64,000 nucleotides of DNA, taken from the NCBI GenBank assembly GCA_030762175.1, contig CM060834.1, positions 63,345,501-63,409,500 of the forward strand, written 5' to 3'. Shown piece after piece: positions 57,679 to 64,000 of the stretch (positions within the stretch are counted from its first letter, which is position 1; the number at the start of each line of letters is the position of its first letter). Source of the DNA: Metallyticus violacea. Its lineage: Eukaryota; Arthropoda; Insecta; Mantodea; Metallyticidae. The notes beneath the pieces were generated by a model. It was not told where the DNA came from, did not search any database, and was given only the letters and a program-made list of their open reading frames with translations. The position numbers were made by a program, and so were the translations under genes.

Positions 57679-60362
57679 GATAGCCTCAGTAAAGCATATT
57701 ATGCGCAAAGAATCTCGAAAAGAAAAACATTTTTTTTCGAATTTTGGAATCTTCGTTATAATCACTTTTTTTCCGTTCTTATTTGAGATAACTGGTTCTC
57801 TTTCATTATACTAGTTTGATAGCCTCAGTAAAGCATATTATGCGCATAGCATCTCGAAAAGAAAAAAAAATTTTTTCGAAGTTTGGAAACGTCGTTTGAA
57901 TCACTTTTTTCCTTTCTTATTTGAGATTACTTTTTCTCTTTCATTATAGTAGTTTGATAGCCTCAGAAAAGCATATTATGCACAATTCTCTTTCATTATA
58001 CTAGTTTGATAGCCTCAGCAAAGCATATTATGCACAAAGAATCTCGAAAAGAAAAAAAATTTTTTTCGAAGTTTGGAAACGTCGTTTGAATCACTGTTTT
58101 CCGTTCTTATTTGAGATTACTGGTTCTCTTTCATTATAGTAGTTTTTTAGCCTCAGAAAAGCATATTATGCGCAAAGAAAATCGAAAAGAAAAAAAAATT
58201 TTTTCGAAGTTTGGAAACTTCTTTAGAATCACTTTTTTTCCGTTCTTATTTGAGATAACTGGTTCTCTTTCATTATACTAGTTTGATAGCCTCAGTAGAG
58301 CATATTATGCGCAAAGAATCTCGAAGAGAAAAAAAATTTTTTCGAAGTTTGTAAACTTCGTTTGAATCACTTTTTTTCCGTTCTTATTTAAGATAACTGG
58401 TTCTCTTTCATTATACTAGTTTGATAGCCTCAGTAAAGCATATTATGCGCAAAGAATCTCGAAAAGAAAAATGTTTTTTTTCGAAGTGTGGAAACTTCTT
58501 TAGAATCACTTTTTTCCGTTCTTATTTGAGATAACTGGTTCTCTTTCATTATACTAGTTTGATAGCCTCAGTAAAGCATATTATGAGCAAAGAATCTCGA
58601 AAAGAAAAAAAATTTTTTTCGAAGTTTGGAAACTTCGTTAGAATCACTTTTTTTCCGTTCTTATTTGAGATAACTGGTTCTCTTTCATTATACTAGTTTG
58701 ATAGCCTCAGTAAAGCATATTATGCGCAAAGAATCTCGAAAAGAAAAAAAAATTTTTTCGCAGTTTGGAAACTTCGTTAGAATCACTTTTATTCCGTTCT
58801 TATTTGAGATAACTGGTTCTCTTTCATTATACTAGTTTGATAGCCTCAGAAAAGCATATTATGCGCAAAGAATCTCGAAAAGAAAAAAGTTTTTTTTCGA
58901 AGTTTGGAAACTTCGTTTGAATCACTTTTTTTTCCGTTCTTATTTGAGATAACTGGTTCTCTTTCATTATATTAGTTTGATAGCCTCAGTAAAGCATATT
59001 ATGCGCAAAGAATCTGGAAAAGAAAAAAAATTTTTTTCGAAGTTTGGAAACTTCGTTAGAATCACTTTTTTCCGTTCCTATTTGAGATAACTGGTTCTCT
59101 TTCATTATACTAGTTTGATAGCCTCAGTAAAGCATATTATGCGCAAAGAATCTCGAAAAGAAAAAAATTTTTTTTCGAAGTCTGGAAACGTCGTTTGAAT
59201 CACTTTTTCCGTTCTTATCTGAGATTACTGGTTCTCTTTCATTATAGTAGTTTAATAGCCTCAGAAAAGCATATTATGCGCAAAGAATCTCGAAAAGAAA
59301 AAAGTTTTTTTTCGAAGTTTGGAAACTTCTTTAGAATCACTTTTTTTCCGTTCTTATTTGAGATAACTGATTCTCTTTCATTATACTAGTTTCATAGCCT
59401 CAGTAAAGCATATTATGCGCAAAGAATCTGGAAAAGAAAAAAAATTTTTTTCGAAGTTTGGAAACTTCGTTAGAATCACTTTTTTTCCGTTCTTATGTGA
59501 GATAACTGGTTCTCTTTCCTTATACTAGTTTGATAACCTCAGAAAAGGATATTATGCGCAAAGAATCTCGAAAAGAAAAAAAATTTTTTTCGAAGTTTGG
59601 AAACTTCGTTTGAATCACTTTTTTTTCCGTTCTTATTTGAGATAACTGGTTCTCTTTCATTATATTAGTTTGATAGCCTCAGTAAAGCATATTATGCGCA
59701 AAGAATCTGGAAAAGAAAAAAAATTTTTTTCGAAGTTTGGAAACTTCGTTAGAATCACTTTTTTCCGTTCTTATTTGAGATAACTGGTTCTCTTTCATTA
59801 TACTAGTTTGATAGCCTCAGTAAAGCATATTATGCGCAAAGAATCTCGAAAACAAAAAATTTTTTTTCGAAGTTTGGAAACGTCGTTTGAATAACTTTTT
59901 CCGTTCTCATTTGAGATTATTGGTTGTCTTTCATTATAGTAGTTTGATAGCCTCAGAAAAGCATATTATGCGCAAAGAATCTCGAAAAGAAAAAAGTTTT
60001 TTTTCGAAGTTTGGAAACTTCGTTAGAATCACTTTTTTTCCGTTCTTATTTGAGATAACTGGTTCTCTTTCATTATACTAGTTTGATAGCCTCAGTAAAG
60101 CACATTATGCGCAAAGAATCTCGAAAAGAAAAAAAATTTTTTTCGAAGTTTGGAAACGTCGTTTGAATCACTTTTTTCCGTTCTTATTTGAGATTACTGG
60201 TTCTCTTTCATTATAGTAGTTTGATAGCCTCAGAAAAGCATATTATGCACAAAGAATCTCGAAAAGAAAAAAAATTTTTTTCGAAGTTTGGAAACTTCGT
60301 TATAATCACTTTTTTTCCGTTCTTATTTGAGATAACTGGTTCTCTTTCATTATACTACTTTT
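57679..60362 (+). repeat. Family B block, 19 monomers plus short monomer
   Basis: It has lost three monomers near 58930 relative to E2. It holds gaataactttttcc and ccgttctcattt changes near 59890-59910. Confidence 0.8.
57956..58007 (+). repeat. Short 52-bp monomer, copy 15 (E3)
   Basis: The preceding monomer has a private gattactttttctc in place of gattactggttctc. Confidence 0.95.
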
Positions 60363-62574
60363 GATAGCTGTAGAAAAGCATATTATGCGCAAAGAATCTC
60401 GAAAAGAAAAAAAAATTTTTCGAAGTTTGGAAACTTCATTATAATACTTTTTTTGCGTTCTTATTCGAGATAACTGGTTCTCTTTCATTATACTAGTTTG
60501 ATAGCCTCAGAAAAGCATATTATGCTCAAAGAATCTCGAATAGAAAAAAAATTTTTTACGAAGTTTTGAAACTTCATTAGAATCACTTTTTTTCCGTTCT
60601 TATTCGAGTAAACTGGTTCTCTTTCATTATACTAATTTGATAGCCTCAGAAAAGCATATTAAGCGCAAAGAATTTGAAAAGAAAAACATATTTTTTCGAA
60701 GTTAGAAACTTCATTAGAATCACTTTTTTTCCGTTCTTATACGAGATAACTGGTTCTCTTTCATTTTGCTAGTTTGATAGCTGTAGAAAAGCATATTATG
60801 CCCAAAGAATCTCGAAAAGAAAAAAAAAGTTTTTCAAAATTTTGAAACTTCATTAGAATCACTTTTTTTTCGTTCTTATTCGAGATAACTGGTTCTCTTT
60901 CATTATACTAGTTTGATAGCCTCAGAAAAGCATATTATGCGCAAAGAATCTGGAAAAGAAAAAAAATTTTTTTCGAAGTTTGGAAACTTCATTAGAATCA
61001 CTTTTTTTCCGTTCTTATTCGAGATAACTGGTTCTCTTTCATTATACTAGTTTGATAGCCTCAGAAAAGCATATTATGCGCAAAGAATCTCGAAAAGAAA
61101 AAGATTTTTTTCGAAGTTTGCAAACTTCCTTAGAATCACTTTTTTCCGTTCTTATTCGAGATAACTGGTTCTCTTTCATTATACTAGTTTGATAGCCTCA
61201 GAAAAGCATATTATGCGCAAAGAATCTCGAAAAGAAAAAGATTTTTTTCGAAGTTTGCAAACTTCCTTAGAATCACTTTTTTCCGTTCTTATTCGAGATA
61301 ACTGGTTCTCTTTCATTATACTAGTTTGAAAGCCTCAGAATAGCATATTATGCGCAAAGAATCTCGAAAAGAAAAAAAATTTTTTTCGAAGTTTGGAAAC
61401 TACATTAGAATCACTTTTTTTCCGTTCTTATTCGAGATAACTGGTTCTCTTTCATTATACTAGTTTGATAGTTGTAGAAAAGGATATTATGCGCAAAGAA
61501 TCTCGAAAATAAAAAAATTTTTTTCGAAGTTTGGAAACTACATTAGAATCACTTTTTTTCCGTTCTTATTCGAGATAACTGGTTCTCTTTCATTATACTA
61601 GTTTGATAGCTGTAAAAAAGCATATTATGCGCAAAGAATCTCGAAAAGAAAAAAAAAGTTTTTCAAAATTTTGAAACTTCATTAGAATCATTTTTTTCCG
61701 TTCTTATTCGAGATAACTGGTTCTCTTTCATTATACTACTTTTGATAGCTGTAGAAAAGCATATTATGCGCAAAGAATCTCGAAAAGAAAAAAAATTTTT
61801 TTCGAAGTTTGTAAACCTCATTGGAATCACTTTTTTTCCGTTCTTATACGAGATAACTGGTTCTCTTTCATTTTGCTAGTTTGATAGTTGTAGAAAAGCA
61901 TATTATGCGCAAAGAATCTCGAAAAGAAAAAAAAAGTTTTTCAAAATTTTGAAACTTCATTAGAATCATTTTTTTCCGTTCTTATTCGAGATAACTGGTT
62001 CTCTTTCATTATACTACTTTTGATAGCTGTAGAAAAGCATATTATGCGCAAAGAATTTGAAAAGAAAAACATTTTTTTTCGAAGTTAGAAACTTCATTAG
62101 AATCACTTTTTTTCCGTTCTTATACGAGATAACTGGTTCTCTTTCATTTTGCTAGTTTGTAGATGTAGAAAAGCATATTATGCGCAAAGAATCTGGAAAA
62201 GAAAAAAAAAGTTTTTCAAAATTTTGAAACTTCATTAGAATCATTTTTTTTCCATTCTTATTCTATTTAACTGGTTCTCCTTCATTATACTAGTTTGATA
62301 GCTGTAGAAAAGCATATTATGCGCAAAGAATATCGAAAAGAAAAAAAATTATTTTCGAAGTTTGGAAACTTCATTAGAATCACTTTTTTTCCGTTCTTAT
62401 TCGAGATAACTGGTTCTCTTTCATTATACTAGTTTGATAGCCTCAGAAAAGCATATTATGCGCAAAGAATCTGGAAAAGAAAAAAGTTTTTTTTCGAAGT
62501 TTGGAAACTTCTTTAGAATCACTTTTTTTCCGTTCTTATTTGAGATAACTGATTCTCTTTCATTATACTAGTTT
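59393..62574 (+). repeat. HOR module F2
   Basis: This is a copy of F1 at offsets of 19938 and then 19661 bp. Its first monomer has ttcatagcc where nearly all others have ttgatagcc. It carries two identical adjacent monomers at 61054-61327 where F1 has one. Several small losses separate it from F1. Confidence 0.7.
60363..62574 (+). repeat. Family A block, 16 monomers
   Basis: It contains the identical pair 61054-61327, the landmark monomer at 61328 and a tagtttgtagatgtag joint at about 62155. It ends in the hybrid 62436-62574. Confidence 0.8.
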
Positions 62575-64000
62575 GATAGCCTCAGTAAAGCATATTATGC
62601 GCAAAGAATCTGGAAAAGAAAAAAAATTTTTTTCGAAGTTTGGAAACTTCGTTAGAATCACTTTTTTTCCGTTCTTATGTGAGATAACTGGTTCTCTTTC
62701 CTTATACTAGTTTGATAACCTCAGAAAAGGATATTATGCGCAAAGAATCTCGAAAAGAAAAAAGTTTTTTTTCGAAGTTTGGAAACTTCGTTTGAATCAC
62801 TTTTTTTTCCGTTCTTATTTGAGATAACTGGTTCTCTTTCATTATATTAGTTTGATAGCCTCAGTAAAGCATATTATGCGCAAAGAATCTGGAAAAGAAA
62901 AAAAATTTTTTTCGAAGTTTGGAAACTTCGTTAGAATCACTTTTTTCCGTTCTTATTTGAGATAACTGGTTCTCTTTCATTATACTAGTTTGATAGCCTC
63001 AGTAAAGCATATTATGCGCAAAGAATCTCGAAAACAAAAAAATTTTTTTCGAAGTTTGGAAACGTCGTTTGAATCACTTTTTCCGTTCTTATTTGAGATT
63101 ATTGGTTGTCTTTCATTATAGTAGTTTGATAGCCTCAGAAAAGCATATTATGCGCAAAGAATCTCGAAAAGAAAAAAGTTTTTTTTCGAAGTTTGGAAAC
63201 TTCTTTAGAATCACTTTTTTTCCGTTCTTATTTGAGATAACTGGTTCTCTTTCATTATACTAGTTTGATAGCCTCAGTAAAGCATATTATGCGCAAAGAA
63301 TCTGGAAAAGAAAAAAAAATTTTTTCGAAGTTTGGAAACTTCGTTAGAATCACTTTTTTCCGTTCTTATTTGAGATAACTGTTTCTCTTTCATTATACTA
63401 GTTTGATAGCCTCAGTAAAGCATATTATGCGCAAAGAATCTCGAAAAGAAAAAAGTTTTTTTTCGAAGTTTGGAAACTTCGTTTGAATCACTTTTTTTCC
63501 GTTCTTATTTGAGATAACTGGTGTTCTTTCATTATACTAGTTTGATAGCCTCAGTAAAGCATATTATGCGCAAAGAATCTCGAAAAGAAAAAAAATTTTT
63601 TTCGAAGTTTGGAAACTTCGTTAAATCACTTTTTTTCCGTTCTTATTTGAGATAACTGGTTCTCTTTCATTATACTAGTTTGATAGCCTCAGTAAAGCAT
63701 ATTATGCGCAAAGAATCTCGAAAAGAATAAAAATTTTTTTCGAAGTTTGGAAACTTCCTTAGAATCACTTTTTTTCCGTTCTTATTTGAGATAACTGGTT
63801 CTCTTTCATTATACTAGTTTGATAGCCACAGTAAAGCATATTATGCGCAAAGAATCTGGAAAGAAAAAAAATTTTTTTCGAAGTTTGGAAACTTCGTTAG
63901 AATCACTTTTTTTCCGTTCTTATTTGAGATAACTGGTTCTCTTTCATTATACTAGTTTGATAGCCTCAGTAAAGCACATTATGCGCAAAGAATCTCGAAA
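62575..64000 (+). repeat. Start of a further module resembling the middle of module C
   Basis: The order TATGTGAG, tatattag, cgaaaacaaaa/attattggttgtc, ctgtttctc, cgttaaatc, gaataaaaa, gccacag and cagtaaagcacatt matches 53.7-55.3 kb in C3 and 46.0-47.6 kb in C2. It is cut by the window edge in the middle of a monomer, so the array continues beyond 64000. Confidence 0.7.
62575..64000 (+). repeat. Family B block, about 10 monomers, cut by the window edge
   Basis: It carries ggtgttctttc at about 63521 as a private change, and breaks off inside the cagtaaagcacatt monomer. Confidence 0.85.

Larger units (their letters stand above)
56845..59392 (+). repeat. HOR module E3 (2548 bp, three monomers shorter)
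   Basis: It starts like E1 and E2 and shares tatgagcaaag (58581), agttttttagcc (about 58142) and the shortened TTTTTCCG run. The offset to E2 falls from 20357 to 19938 bp, a loss of 419 bp or three monomers, near 58930. It lacks the ttttttacgttc change, so E1 and E2 are closer to each other than to E3. Confidence 0.75.
1..64000 (+). repeat. Tandem satellite array, ~138-139 bp monomer, higher-order organised
   Basis: The whole window is direct tandem copies of one monomer. Taking the start as 'gatag' or 'gaaag', the first three starts are 1, 140 and 278, giving a period of 138-139 bp. Each copy runs: head (gatagcctcag or gatagctgtag), GCATATTATGCGC, AAAGAATCTCGAAAAG, an A-tract/T-tract junction, CGAAGTTTGGAAAC, a variable TTCGTTAG/TTCATTAG segment, AATCAC, a T-run, CCGTTCTTAT, TYGAGATAACTGG, TTCTCTTTCATTATACTAG, TTT. 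Length differences between copies are mostly in the A/T runs. All copies read in the same direction and nothing else is inserted. No coding function is proposed. The satellite family and species are not recognised. Confidence 0.97.

Noticed and set aside
84..63263. About 48 small open reading frames (60-92 codons) on both strands
   Set aside because: They are all the same few peptides made from the satellite. A 139-bp monomer shifts frame by one base each copy, so frames end after about two monomers. There are no domains or independent codon signal, and the same stretch can be open on both strands (for example 42070-42289).
1..64000. CRISPR array
   Set aside because: The repeat is contiguous over the full 138-139 bp with no unique spacers, and the monomer is far longer than a CRISPR repeat.
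1..64000. Transposon or retroelement insertions
   Set aside because: No stretch longer than a few bases departs from the satellite monomer, and spacing between monomer starts is regular throughout apart from the short monomers.
1..64000. tRNA, rRNA or other RNA genes, and telomere repeats
   Set aside because: No cloverleaf with conserved T-loop, no rRNA core sequence and no TTAGGG- or TTTAGGG-like tandem was seen on either strand.
1..64000. Artificial sequence or assembly collapse as an explanation for the whole window
   Set aside because: The many graded variants, nested duplications and copy-specific mutations look like natural satellite evolution. Local assembly errors in copy number remain possible and are noted under the relevant findings.

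Overview
The window is one uninterrupted tandem satellite DNA array. From base 1 to base 64000 it is a head-to-tail series of an AT-rich monomer of about 138-139 bp (about 30% G+C by hand count of the first monomer), always in the same orientation. Dividing block lengths by the monomer gives about 456 full monomers plus 15 copies of a shortened 52-bp monomer; these counts come from spacing, not from alignment. I saw no unique sequence, gene, RNA gene, transposon, CRISPR array or telomere repeat. This organisation points to eukaryotic heterochromatin, possibly pericentromeric or centromeric, in a long-read assembly. I cannot name the species from the sequence.

Monomers fall into two families. 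Family A typically has ctgtag/gttgtag heads, a TTCATTAG or CTACATTAG middle and TATTCGAG, TATACGAG or TATTCTATTT tails. Family B typically has cctcagtaaag heads, a TTCGTT, GTCGTT or TTCTTT middle and TATTTGAG or TATGTGAG tails. The families alternate in 42 blocks, often joined by hybrid monomers that are A at one end and B at the other.

The blocks form higher-order repeats (HORs). From 1 to about 26 kb the units are about 3.2-3.8 kb, marked by a monomer beginning gaaagcctcagaatag (1, 3236, 6559, 9793, 13451, 14144, 17521) or its gaaagtctcag variant (21030, 24819). From about 26.5 kb to the end the layout changes to larger modules: C (26484-33520, 42777-48840, 50362-56844), E (33521-36487, 36488-39454, 56845-59392) and F (39455-42776, part at 48841-50361, 59393-62574). 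Copies of a module differ mainly by gain or loss of whole monomers, as expected from unequal exchange or gene conversion.

The monomer is rich in dyad symmetry. It has a GCATA-T-TATGC palindrome, an A-tract/T-tract junction, a CGAAGTTT-GG-AAACTTCG inverted repeat, and an outer pair of arms (ATCTCGAA with TTCGAGAT). One A subtype swaps the inner inverted repeat for a perfect 16-bp palindrome. Open reading frames on both strands (at most about 92 codons) are by-products of the repeat and are not annotated as genes.
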